A stretch of DNA of 47,263 nucleotides from positions 41,588 through 88,850 of the forward strand of contig JAHEFK010000006.1 in assembly GCA_024640225.1 (NCBI GenBank), given 5' to 3'. The notes beneath the pieces were generated by a model, which saw nothing but the letters and a program-made list of their open reading frames with translations, searched no databases and was not told where the DNA came from. Both the position numbers and the translations under genes were made by a program. This document shows, in pieces, positions 17,070-24,604 of this stretch (positions within the stretch are counted from its first letter, which is position 1; each line of letters starts with the position of its first letter). This DNA is from Bacteroidota bacterium. Its GTDB lineage: Bacteria; Bacteroidota; Bacteroidia; Chitinophagales; Chitinophagaceae.

Positions 17070-18539
17070 TTGAAGCATATAACAATCATAGGAAGTGGAT
17101 TTGCTGGCTTGTCAGCAGCAGCATACATGGCTAAAGAAGGCCATCATGTCACTGTAATTGAAAAAAATGAACAAGCAGGTGGTAGAGCACGCAGTTTTGA
17201 AGCGGCTGGTTTTACTTTTGATATGGGACCAAGTTGGTATTGGATGCCCGATATTTTTGAGTCCTTTTTTCAAGATTTTGGGAAAAAACCGAGTGATTTT
17301 TATCAACTCCTCCGTCTCGATCCTTCCTATCAAGTATTGTGGGAAGATTTACAATTGCCATTACCCGCAAATTTTAATGATTTAAAAGCCGTTTTCGAGT
17401 CGCTAGAAAAAGGGGCTGGCCATCAACTAGAATTATTTTTAAAAGAAGCTGCCTATAAATATGAAGTGGGAATTCACAAGTTCGTAGAAAAGCCAGGCTT
17501 ATCTATAACTGAATTTTTTTCCTTAGATGTTGCCAAGTCCGTTTTTAAAATAGATCTTTTAACTTCGATACATTCGCATGTAAGAAAATACTTTAGCAAT
17601 CCTAAATTGATTCAAATAGCTGAATTTCCAATTCTATTTCTTGGAGCACTTCCCAAAAACACACCAGCACTCTATAGTTTAATGAACTATGCTGACATGA
17701 AATTAGGCACTTGGTATCCAATGGGTGGCATGACTGCCTTAGTAAAGGGCATGCAGCAAGTTGCTACAAATTTGGGCGTTCAATTTAAATTTAACGAATC
17801 CGTTACTTCGTTTGCATACCATAATAAAAAGATCAGTAAAGTCATTACCAATAAAGAGGAATATTTTACAGATGCTGTTATTGCTGCTTGCGACTATCAT
17901 CATTTAGAAACAGCCATACTAGAAGCACCTTATAGAAATTATACGAATGCCTATTGGGAAAAAAGAAAGATGGCGCCTTCTAGCATATTAATATACTTAG
18001 GCATTAATAAAAAACTAAAAAATATTTTACATCACAATCTTCTTTTTGATGCCCCTTTTGACAAGCATGCGCAAGAATTATATACTCAGCCTCAGTGGCC
18101 AAGCGACCCTTTGATGTATGTAAACTGTACCTCGGTAAGTGATCCAAGTGTAGCGCCTGAAGGAAAGGAAAACCTAATGGTATTAATCCCTACTGCTCCA
18201 GGTTTAATGGATACAGAAGAAATTAAAGAAGTATACTTTGAGAAAGCAATAGCTAAACTTGAAAAACATTTTGGAGAAGATATTCAAGGTCATATCTTGT
18301 ACAAACGCGTATACGCAGCTAAAAACTTTATCGAAGATTATCACGCATTTAAAGGAAATGCCTATGGTCTGGCCAATACATTAGATCAAACCGCCATACT
18401 AAAGCCATCTATAAAAAACAAACACCTTCATAATTTAATTTATGCAGGTCAATTAACAGTGCCGGGGCCAGGAGTGCCGCCAGCTATTATCTCCGGAAAA
18501 TTAGCTGCTCAATTAACTATTAAAAACATAAACAAGTGA
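17070..18539 (+). CDS. crtI: Phytoene desaturase (CrtI family)
   Basis: 489 residues. It inserts double bonds into phytoene on the way to neurosporene or lycopene, using FAD at the membrane. The FAD dinucleotide motif IIGSGFAGLSAAAYMA starts five residues in, then VIEKNEQAGGRARSFEAAGF and FDMGPSWYWMPDIF. The C-terminal family signature is YAGQLTVPGPGVPPAIISGK. The start codon must be TTG at 17070: the in-frame stop of the sigma gene lies at 17064-17066, leaving only the codon AAT between, and there is no ATG before the FAD motif. Translation therefore probably depends on ribosomes finishing the sigma gene. The 3' end overlaps crtB by 4 nt (GTGA). The number of desaturation steps cannot be deduced. 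Confidence 0.93.
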   Translation: MKHITIIGSGFAGLSAAAYMAKEGHHVTVIEKNEQAGGRARSFEAAGFTFDMGPSWYWMPDIFESFFQDFGKKPSDFYQLLRLDPSYQVLWEDLQLPLPANFNDLKAVFESLEKGAGHQLELFLKEAAYKYEVGIHKFVEKPGLSITEFFSLDVAKSVFKIDLLTSIHSHVRKYFSNPKLIQIAEFPILFLGALPKNTPALYSLMNYADMKLGTWYPMGGMTALVKGMQQVATNLGVQFKFNESVTSFAYHNKKISKVITNKEEYFTDAVIAACDYHHLETAILEAPYRNYTNAYWEKRKMAPSSILIYLGINKKLKNILHHNLLFDAPFDKHAQELYTQPQWPSDPLMYVNCTSVSDPSVAPEGKENLMVLIPTAPGLMDTEEIKEVYFEKAIAKLEKHFGEDIQGHILYKRVYAAKNFIEDYHAFKGNAYGLANTLDQTAILKPSIKNKHLHNLIYAGQLTVPGPGVPPAIISGKLAAQLTIKNINK

Positions 18540-19375
18540 TCCAACTTTTTGAAACCACCTCTCATGCATGTAGCAAATTAGTTACTAAAACTTATAGTAC
18601 TTCTTTTGCAACCGCCATTCGCTTGTTAGATAAACAAATCCGACAACCAATCTACAATATTTATGGATTTGTAAGGTATGCAGATGAAATAGTAGATACT
18701 TTTCATGACTTCGATAAAGCTACCTTGTTGCAAGAATTTACTAATGAAACATGGTTGGCGATTGAAAGAGGCATTAGTTTAAATCCTATTTTGAACAGCT
18801 TTCAGCAAACAGTAAACAAATACTCCATACCGCATAGCTTAATAAAAGCTTTCTTACACAGTATGGAATTGGACCTTCAAAAAACAGATTATACAACTAC
18901 AGAAGAGTTAAACGAATATATTTATGGATCTGCAGAAGTGGTAGGACTCATGTGTTTATGCGTTTTCTGCAATGGAGATATTGAGCAATATGAATTACTT
19001 AAACCTGCAGCTAAAAAATTAGGTGCTGCTTTCCAGAAAATAAATTTTTTAAGAGATCTGCAAGCAGACAAAATAGACCTTAATAGAAATTACTTTCCTC
19101 AATTAACCAGTTATGAATTTAATGAGACATCAAAAAAATTAATTGAATCCGATATTGAACAAGATTTTAAAGATAGCTTAGAGGGCATTAGAAAATTACC
19201 AAGTGGTGCACGATTTGGTGTGTATACAGCTTTCCAATATTATTACTGTTTGTTTACAAAAATTAAAAACACACGCGCTATTCATGTTATTGAAAAAAGA
19301 ATACGCGTAAATAATTTTCATAAATTATTTATTGTATTTCAATCAAAACTCATTTTTAAAGCTAATTTAATTTAA
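18536..19375 (+). CDS. crtB: Phytoene synthase
   Basis: 279 residues from a GTG that overlaps the crtI stop (GTGA), a coupled start. The enzyme condenses two geranylgeranyl diphosphates head to head to form phytoene. Both Asp-rich Mg-binding motifs are present: YADEIVD (Asp50 to Asp54) and FLRDLQAD (Asp174 to Asp178), the second being the Bacteroidota variant of DxxxD. TYSTSFATAIRLL at the start and FQKINFLRDLQADKIDL/NRNYFP fit the family. Immediately upstream step to CrtI. Gap to idi is 6 nt, so the two are co-transcribed. Confidence 0.95.
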   Translation: MIQLFETTSHACSKLVTKTYSTSFATAIRLLDKQIRQPIYNIYGFVRYADEIVDTFHDFDKATLLQEFTNETWLAIERGISLNPILNSFQQTVNKYSIPHSLIKAFLHSMELDLQKTDYTTTEELNEYIYGSAEVVGLMCLCVFCNGDIEQYELLKPAAKKLGAAFQKINFLRDLQADKIDLNRNYFPQLTSYEFNETSKKLIESDIEQDFKDSLEGIRKLPSGARFGVYTAFQYYYCLFTKIKNTRAIHVIEKRIRVNNFHKLFIVFQSKLIFKANLI

Positions 19376-19381
19376 GAAACT

Positions 19382-19894
19382 ATGAAACATATTAACAACC
19401 ACGTAATACTCGTAAACGAAAAAGATGAATGGATAGGCACTTGTGAAAAGTTGGAAGCACACAAAAGCGGCCAATTACACAGAGCTTTCAGTATTTTCAT
19501 TTTCAATCAAAAAGGTGAAATGCTTTTACATAAAAGAGCATTAAACAAGTATCATTCGGGTGGTTTATGGACGAATGCTTGTTGCTCCCACCCAATGCCC
19601 GGCGAAAGCACCTTACAAGCAGCGCACAGGCGCTTACAAGAAGAATTGGGCTTTGATTGTCCATTGCAGAACTTATTTACCCTTCGTTATAAAAGCAGCG
19701 TTGGCAATGATCTCATAGAAAACGAATACGACCATATTTACAAAGGAATTTATGATGGTACTATACACGCTAATGAAGAAGAAGTAATGGCCTATGAATT
19801 TGTTGCTATGGAAGAATTGAAAAATAGAATAAATAGGGCTCCTCAAGAATTTACAGAATGGTTTAAACTAGCCATTCCAAAACTTACCAATTAA
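19382..19894 (+). CDS. idi: Isopentenyl-diphosphate delta-isomerase, type 1
   Basis: 170 residues, Nudix-fold. It interconverts isopentenyl and dimethylallyl diphosphate and so balances the C5 units for carotenoid synthesis. The catalytic Cys67 is in TNACCSHP, the second catalytic group Glu113-x-Glu115 in LIENEYDH, and the Nudix helix is AHRRLQEELGF. It is the last gene of the island; no lycopene cyclase, hydroxylase or ketolase follows. It converges on a beta-helix lipoprotein gene with only 6 nt between stop codons and no good terminator. Confidence 0.97.
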   Translation: MKHINNHVILVNEKDEWIGTCEKLEAHKSGQLHRAFSIFIFNQKGEMLLHKRALNKYHSGGLWTNACCSHPMPGESTLQAAHRRLQEELGFDCPLQNLFTLRYKSSVGNDLIENEYDHIYKGIYDGTIHANEEEVMAYEFVAMEELKNRINRAPQEFTEWFKLAIPKLTN

Positions 19895-19900
19895 TAGATA

Positions 19901-21328
19901 TTAGTGGTTATAACAACCAATATCGTAGGGCGTAGTTCGTGTCTTGTCGACTAAGTCTTTAGTAAATTGATTCAACGTGACGCCCGCTCCAATTAGGGGA
20001 GAATTTACTTTCGGTACAAAATTAAGCGTACTTGGATTGGTAAATAATGGATCTAAATTGAACAAATTCCCATTAAGTGTTACATAATTAGGCAAGCCTA
20101 CTTGTTGCTTCAATAAACAATTAGAAAATTGTATAGTGCAGCTAGCGCCATTTTTTTTATTGATAAATGCTTCGTCAGCAAGTGTACCCCATATCAAACA
20201 ATTAGTAAAATTAGCATTCAAATTACCTGCAACATAATTGACGTTATCGATATCATAGTAATTCAATAAGGCTACTGTTGGTTGATCTGCATGACTGGTT
20301 TTGGCTAATGTTTGTCCGGGTATGTTCAAGAAATTACAATTCAAGAAATTATAGGTACCTCCTTGCAAAATAGCCAAAACACTAGCACTACAATCATGCA
20401 GCAAACAATTTTCAGCATAAATTTCAGCTCCAAAACTCAAAATGCCATAACCAAATGAATTTTTGATAATGGTATTTTTTAAGGTCAATTGAGGCGTGCT
20501 GCTAAAAACAGAATCTGGGTTTACTTGAATGGTAGCTGCCATAAAACTACCGTTTCCTAATTTAGTACTTGCACCTCCATTTTTAATTATTGCATTTTGA
20601 ATAATGTTATTCTTACTAAATGAGGTAAAATAAATGCCTCCCCATTCGCCCGGATAATCTTTATTGCCAAAATAAGCACGATCTAATCGATCACCTTGAA
20701 ATACCACACTATCTTTTTTAGTACCTAAAACCGCTAAAGTACCTAATACAAACAATCTGGAATCGGCATGCATATACACGCGACATCCTGCAGGTATAGT
20801 GAGCGTTTGATTTTCATCAACCGCTGCATTATGAATAATAACATAGGGCTTATCTGTTTTCCAGGTTTGAGTTTGCAAGGTACTATCTACTATGTAATAA
20901 GCATTTTGACCCCTTGCTTGTAAGGGCAATTCAAAAGTTCGATTATTGAAATTGACCACTATTTTATCCTCTACTAAAAATGGCGTATTGGCATTATTTG
21001 GATCAATTGTAACTGTAGCAAATATATACATGCTATCCTTTGCTTGCAATGTTACATGTTGCTCTTCAATACTAGCAATACCGTTAATATTTAATTTAAA
21101 AGGAGAAGTAGTACCTTGATTTAGTTTTATACTATTTATTTCAATCGATTTATTTTGTGGATTGTATATTTTTAAAGGCAAGGTAAAGCTACCTTGGCTC
21201 GTAAACACCGTATCGAAAGAGAGGGTATCTGTAGAAAACGAGATATAATCACTAGGATCTAACACGCTGGTTTTTTTACAACTCCAGAGTGACAGAACAA
21301 TAATGATATATACGATATACGAGCGCAT
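19901..21328 (-). CDS. Outer-surface lipoprotein with right-handed parallel beta-helix
   Basis: 475 residues from the ATG at 21328 (MRSYIVYIIIVLSLWSCKK); an upstream in-frame TTG at 21346 is rejected because the lipobox SLWSC then fits the signal length. After a Ser/Thr-rich linker come about 120 residues of beta-sandwich (FDTVFTSQGSFTLPLKIYNP), then a TIPAGCRVYMHADSRLFVLG capping segment and repeated beta-helix coils (IIQNAIIKNGG, LTLKNTIIKNSFGYGI, AENCLLHDC, FLNCNFLN, NFTNCLIWG). The end, NSPLIGAG...TPYDIGCYNH, is the usual close of this Bacteroidota family. No catalytic residues for a polysaccharide lyase are evident. Function unknown; surface carbohydrate or envelope role possible. Own -7 box at 21356-21363. 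Confidence 0.85.
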   Translation of the reverse strand: MRSYIVYIIIVLSLWSCKKTSVLDPSDYISFSTDTLSFDTVFTSQGSFTLPLKIYNPQNKSIEINSIKLNQGTTSPFKLNINGIASIEEQHVTLQAKDSMYIFATVTIDPNNANTPFLVEDKIVVNFNNRTFELPLQARGQNAYYIVDSTLQTQTWKTDKPYVIIHNAAVDENQTLTIPAGCRVYMHADSRLFVLGTLAVLGTKKDSVVFQGDRLDRAYFGNKDYPGEWGGIYFTSFSKNNIIQNAIIKNGGASTKLGNGSFMAATIQVNPDSVFSSTPQLTLKNTIIKNSFGYGILSFGAEIYAENCLLHDCSASVLAILQGGTYNFLNCNFLNIPGQTLAKTSHADQPTVALLNYYDIDNVNYVAGNLNANFTNCLIWGTLADEAFINKKNGASCTIQFSNCLLKQQVGLPNYVTLNGNLFNLDPLFTNPSTLNFVPKVNSPLIGAGVTLNQFTKDLVDKTRTTPYDIGCYNH

Positions 21329-21355
21329 GAATGAAGAATAAAACAATTATAGTTA

Positions 21356-21363
21356 CAAAAATA
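21356..21363 (-). promoter_or_regulatory. -7 box of the beta-helix lipoprotein promoter
   Basis: On the minus strand TATTTTTG, a perfect TAnnTTTG, about 28 nt before the ATG. No TTG at proper spacing. Confidence 0.55.
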
Positions 21364-21400
21364 ATCTATTGTGAGCATAACGAATACGGTATATTAAATA

Positions 21401-21429
21401 TTGTTTATAATTGTCAATTCGTACCTTTG
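21401..21429 (+). promoter_or_regulatory. Promoter of the SAM hydrolase-like gene, inside an inverted repeat
   Basis: TTG (21401-21403), 18-nt spacer, TACCTTTG (21422-21429): a complete Bacteroidota promoter. TTGTTTA (21401-21407) and TAAACAA (21430-21436) form an inverted repeat around it, the same half-sites as at 16478-16567 but with a 22-nt spacer instead of 19. Confidence 0.75.
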
Positions 21430-21455
21430 TAAACAAGAACATTTTTCACTGCCCT

Positions 21456-22250
21456 ATGCATTGCATAAGTTTGCTTTCAGATTTCGGATCGAATTCCAGT
21501 TCGATATCAAAAATTAAAGGTGTTTTACTTCAACAAACGCCCACTGCTCAACTAATTGATGTATCGCATCATGTGAGTACAAATAATGTTAGTGAGGCTG
21601 CTTATTTAACTTTGAGTAATTACAAATTTTACCCTCAAAATAGCATTCATCTTATTTTAATTGGTCTTTTTCAAGGAAAACCTCCTGCCATTATATTACA
21701 TCAGGCAGATGGTCATTTTTTTATAAGTGCTGAAAATGAAATTATCCCTTCCTTGTTTGAAAAAGAGGCCATTAAATCCTATAAAATCGCCACCATTGAA
21801 AAGGGTATTTTTATTAGCGATTGGATTAAAACCATTATTCCTATTTGCCTAGCCATTCAATCTAACACGTTAGATACTTCTTCATATCCAATATTACCAA
21901 ACAACACTAAAAGTGTATTTGTCCCATCATTTGCAAAAGGCAATACGCTAGATTGCCATGTACTATATATTGATACCTTTGGTAATATCATTATCAATTT
22001 CACTAAAAAAGAATGGGAAGAAAATTGGAATAAACGAAACTTCAATTTATCCTTTTCTAGAACTTCAGAAATACATGAAATCAGCACTGAATATCATTCG
22101 CATGAACCAGGCTCAAAAATTTGCAGATTTAACGAAGCAGGTTTTCTAGAAATAGTTCAAATTATGGGGCATGCCGCTAATACTTTTGGATTGAGCGTAT
22201 ATAGAAAAGATCACCTAATTTATTGTATCATAAAACTTCAATTCAAATGA
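21456..22250 (+). CDS. Divergent SAM hydroxide adenosyltransferase-family (DUF62) protein
   Basis: 264 residues from the ATG at 21456, which follows a good promoter; an upstream in-frame TTG at 21411 is rejected. The family hydrolyses S-adenosylmethionine to adenosine and methionine, with fluorinase and chlorinase as rare relatives. Family features kept: LLSDFG at the start, KIKGVLLQQTPTAQLIDVSH, a C-terminal beta-barrel with YIDTFGNIIINFTKKEWEE and GHAANTFGLSVY. Features changed: the conserved Asp after DFG (usually DFGxxDxYV) is replaced in SDFGSNSSSISKI; the VDPGVG-type segment with the catalytic Asp and Arg is LIGLFQGKPP; and the PDNG loop is SAENEI. Bacteroidota members as I recall them keep at least the first and last, so this copy may be catalytically impaired or altered. 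ATGA-coupled to the next gene. Confidence 0.75.
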   Translation: MHCISLLSDFGSNSSSISKIKGVLLQQTPTAQLIDVSHHVSTNNVSEAAYLTLSNYKFYPQNSIHLILIGLFQGKPPAIILHQADGHFFISAENEIIPSLFEKEAIKSYKIATIEKGIFISDWIKTIIPICLAIQSNTLDTSSYPILPNNTKSVFVPSFAKGNTLDCHVLYIDTFGNIIINFTKKEWEENWNKRNFNLSFSRTSEIHEISTEYHSHEPGSKICRFNEAGFLEIVQIMGHAANTFGLSVYRKDHLIYCIIKLQFK

Positions 22251-22531
22251 TCATACGTATTGTAAAAATGCAGTTTAAAGAGGAGCACATACCTGCATTT
22301 CATCAATTATTTCATGAACGAAAAGATCAAATTAGTTCGTTTGAAGGTTGTAAGAAAGTAGATCTATTACAAGATACAGAAGACCCACGCATTCATTTTA
22401 CATACAGCCATTGGACGGATGAGCAAGCCTTAGCAAAATACAGAGCCTCCGCTTTTTTTGAAGATACCTGGAAGAAAACAAAGGCACTATTCGAAAATAA
22501 AGCTGAAGCTTGGAGTACTAGCATAAAATAA
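22247..22531 (+). CDS. ABM-fold (putative quinol/antibiotic monooxygenase-like) small protein
   Basis: 94 residues from the ATG at 22247, which overlaps the previous stop (ATGA), giving tight translational coupling. Dimeric alpha+beta barrel pattern of the antibiotic biosynthesis monooxygenase (YgiN/LsrG-like) family: IIRIVKMQFKEEHIPAFHQL, an FEGCKKVDLLQD strand, FTYSHWTDEQALAKYRASAF and a C-terminal EDTWKKTKALFENKAEAW helix. The residues do not define a substrate. Coupling with the DUF62-like gene suggests they act together or are needed in fixed ratio. A strong terminator follows at once. Confidence 0.82.
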   Translation: MIIRIVKMQFKEEHIPAFHQLFHERKDQISSFEGCKKVDLLQDTEDPRIHFTYSHWTDEQALAKYRASAFFEDTWKKTKALFENKAEAWSTSIK

Positions 22532-22557
22532 AAAGAGACGCGTTTGCGTCTCTTTTT
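22530..22557. terminator. Bidirectional intrinsic terminator between ABM gene and HIT gene
   Basis: Perfect stem AAAAAGAGACGC / GCGTCTCTTTTT with GTTT loop, A-run before and T-run after, overlapping the last base pair of the ABM stop codon and two bases from the HIT stop. Confidence 0.92.
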
Positions 22558-22558
22558 A

Positions 22559-22951
22559 TTATAAATTTGTTTTTAACAACTGCATAATCTGATCTTGTCG
22601 TTGATCCGACACTGCTATCGTTTTGTTGGTAAAATTGATATCTTGTGCAGTTTGTAAAGGCACTAAATGCATATGTGCATGCGGCACTTCAAGACCAATT
22701 ATAGCTACCCCACAACGCTTACATGGCAAAACCTTTTGAATCGCCTTTGCAATAGGTTTTGCAAATAGCATCCACTTACTCAACAGATCATCATCGAGAT
22801 CAAATGCATTATTAATTTCCTTTTTAGGAATTACTAATACATGGCCTTCTACTAATGGGAAAGCATCAAGTATAGCAATAAATTCTTCATCCTCCGCAAT
22901 AATGTGCGAAGGTATTTCTCTATTGATAATTTTCGTGAAAATGGAAGGCAT
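22559..22951 (-). CDS. HIT-family nucleotide hydrolase (HinT-like)
   Basis: 130 residues. Histidine-triad proteins hydrolyse adenosine phosphoramidates and related nucleotides. The triad is in VPHAHMHLVP near residue 93-102, preceded by GHVLVIPKKEINN and the N-terminal FTKIINREIPSHIIAEDEEF. The start ATG shares one base with the greA stop (TAATG), so it is translated after greA. A terminator lies directly downstream. Confidence 0.96.
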   Translation of the reverse strand: MPSIFTKIINREIPSHIIAEDEEFIAILDAFPLVEGHVLVIPKKEINNAFDLDDDLLSKWMLFAKPIAKAIQKVLPCKRCGVAIIGLEVPHAHMHLVPLQTAQDINFTNKTIAVSDQRQDQIMQLLKTNL

Positions 22952-23424
22952 TATAAGGAGATATTTTCTATGGTGAATTTTAAAGTACCACTAGGTACAT
23001 TGATTTCTACAACTTCTCCAATTTTCTTACCGAGCAATCCTTTCCCAATTGGGGAGGTAACGGATATTTTTCCCAATTTTAAATCAGCTTCCTTTTCAGA
23101 AACAAGAAAATACTCTATAGACTTTTTAGTGTTATGATTGAGTACTTTGACCTTGCTTAAAACCGACACTTTGCTTAAATCAATATCCTTAGTGTCTAAT
23201 ATGCGTGCAGATGCAATAGCTGTTTCTAATTGTGCTACTTTAGCTTCATGATGCCCTTGCGCTTCTTTTGCTGCATCATATTCTGCATTTTCTTTCAAAT
23301 CACCTTTCTCTCTTGCTTCTGCAATTTGCCTAGCTATTTCAGCTCTTCCAACTGTTTTAAGTTGCGTAAGCTCAGCTTTCATTTGCTCCAGTGTCTCTTT
23401 TGAAACATAATTTATTCCAGACAT
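22951..23424 (-). CDS. greA: Transcription elongation factor GreA
   Basis: 157 residues from the ATG at 23424, the standard length; upstream in-frame codons to 23457 lie at the end of the neighbouring terminator and are rejected. GreA enters the RNA polymerase secondary channel and stimulates cleavage of backtracked RNA. The N-terminal coiled coil with its acidic tip is clear (AREKGDLKENAEYDAAKEAQ), as is the C-terminal FKBP-like domain (TSPIGKGLLGKKIGEVVEIN). It heads a two-gene unit with the HIT gene (1-nt overlap). Confidence 0.97.
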   Translation of the reverse strand: MSGINYVSKETLEQMKAELTQLKTVGRAEIARQIAEAREKGDLKENAEYDAAKEAQGHHEAKVAQLETAIASARILDTKDIDLSKVSVLSKVKVLNHNTKKSIEYFLVSEKEADLKLGKISVTSPIGKGLLGKKIGEVVEINVPSGTLKFTIENISL

Positions 23425-23445
23425 AACATTTGTATTTTGATATAG

Positions 23446-23479
23446 AAAAAAATACAACGCTTTCTATGAAAGCGTTGTA
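23446..23479 (-). terminator. Intrinsic terminator of the receptor-cargo-PorV operon
   Basis: Perfect 12-bp stem TACAACGCTTTC / GAAAGCGTTGTA with a TAT loop; on the minus strand it is followed by a T-run (A-run 23446-23452). Lies 25 nt past the PorV-like stop. Confidence 0.92.
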
Positions 23480-23504
23480 GATATAAAAATAGTAAAAAAA
23501 TAGT

Positions 23505-24566
23505 TTAGAAATTCAAACGAAGTGTAAAATTATGAACGCCATTTGCAGGTTGTTGAGTTGTTCTAAAAGAATAATCAACAGCAACTAAAGGGCCATCTTC
23601 ACCTAATTTGTGTTGTACGGTTAAGCCTGTACTTAAACCTGTATAAAAGCTATTATCTACATTTTGTTTTTCGAATCGGTAACCTAATCTGAACATCACT
23701 TGTTCTTTGAATCCATATTCAGCACCTGTAGTAATATAGTCATTGATAAAAGAGTTTGATGTGAAACTACCCATTGCTGTTAAGCGATGTTTTGGTTTAT
23801 CATCAATATTAGCCAATTTCTTTTTGTCGAGATAAAAATCATAGCCAATTCCTAATGCCAAATACGTTGGTAATTCAAATTTCTCTTGAGGAATAGATCT
23901 ATTTAATTGATATTGACTGTAAGATGACGCGTCCGTATTCACATTAAAACCAGCACCACTAAAACGCATAGTAGAACCAATATTTCTCAACGTAATACCG
24001 AAATGGAAATCATCAGAAACATATTGAATACCCGTCTCAAGGCAAATTGCACCTGCTTTTATATTTTCTATTTGTTCAGATACAAAAGTCATACCAGCAC
24101 CTACAAAAATATTCTTACTAAATTCTTTAGAAAAACCAACTGTTAAATTAAAAAACTGTGGTTTGAAAGAACCAATGCCTCCATCGGGATTAGTAGTACT
24201 TGTCTTTTGAATATCACCAAAGTTCATTGACATGATATTTACACCCAATGTAGTACCACCTTTTAATTTTTGAGCTAAGGCCAAGTTGTTTACTGTTACA
24301 TTAGAACCTCTCAAATACGTCATACTCGTGAAGCCCACTTCTGTTTTTTCGGTAGCACCCAAACCAGCGATGTTTACTTTCATTGCTCCAATCCCTTTCA
24401 CACATGCCAAGTCCGCACCAAAAACGCCGGTACTTGCACCCCAAGGATTAATAAGCAATTCCGTTGCACCTGCTTGTCCTGTTCTATCTTTATTACCAGC
24501 AAATGCATCTGCCATCATAAAGAAAGATGCAGTAAACAATGCTACTTGTAAATAATGTCTTTTCAT
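23505..24566 (-). CDS. PorV/PorQ-family outer-membrane protein (T9SS-linked)
   Basis: 353 residues: signal peptide (LFTASFFMMADAFA), the family start TGQAGATELLINPWGASTGV (here GNKDRTGQAGATELLINPWG), then a FadL-like amphipathic beta-barrel to the terminal Phe (VHNFTLRLNF), the usual BAM recognition end. PorV is the shuttle of the type IX secretion system that takes cargo from the SprA translocon to the attachment complex; PorQ-like paralogues have less defined roles. This copy closes an operon with a large secreted protein and a TonB-dependent receptor, suggesting a dedicated rather than the housekeeping PorV. Which family member it is cannot be decided by eye. Confidence 0.85.
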   Translation of the reverse strand: MKRHYLQVALFTASFFMMADAFAGNKDRTGQAGATELLINPWGASTGVFGADLACVKGIGAMKVNIAGLGATEKTEVGFTSMTYLRGSNVTVNNLALAQKLKGGTTLGVNIMSMNFGDIQKTSTTNPDGGIGSFKPQFFNLTVGFSKEFSKNIFVGAGMTFVSEQIENIKAGAICLETGIQYVSDDFHFGITLRNIGSTMRFSGAGFNVNTDASSYSQYQLNRSIPQEKFELPTYLALGIGYDFYLDKKKLANIDDKPKHRLTAMGSFTSNSFINDYITTGAEYGFKEQVMFRLGYRFEKQNVDNSFYTGLSTGLTVQHKLGEDGPLVAVDYSFRTTQQPANGVHNFTLRLNF

Positions 24567-24604
24567 GAACCTAATATTTTGGAATGTTATATTTCTTTAT
24601 TTTA

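Noticed and set aside
19897-19924. Possible hairpin between idi and the beta-helix lipoprotein gene
   Set aside because: Needs a three-base bulge and short inner helix, lies within the lipoprotein coding end and has no U-tract; too weak to call a terminator.
21456-22250. Reading this gene as a halogenase (chlorinase/fluorinase)
   Set aside because: Family name only; the halide-site and DFG-associated residues are not conserved and there is no halometabolite context.
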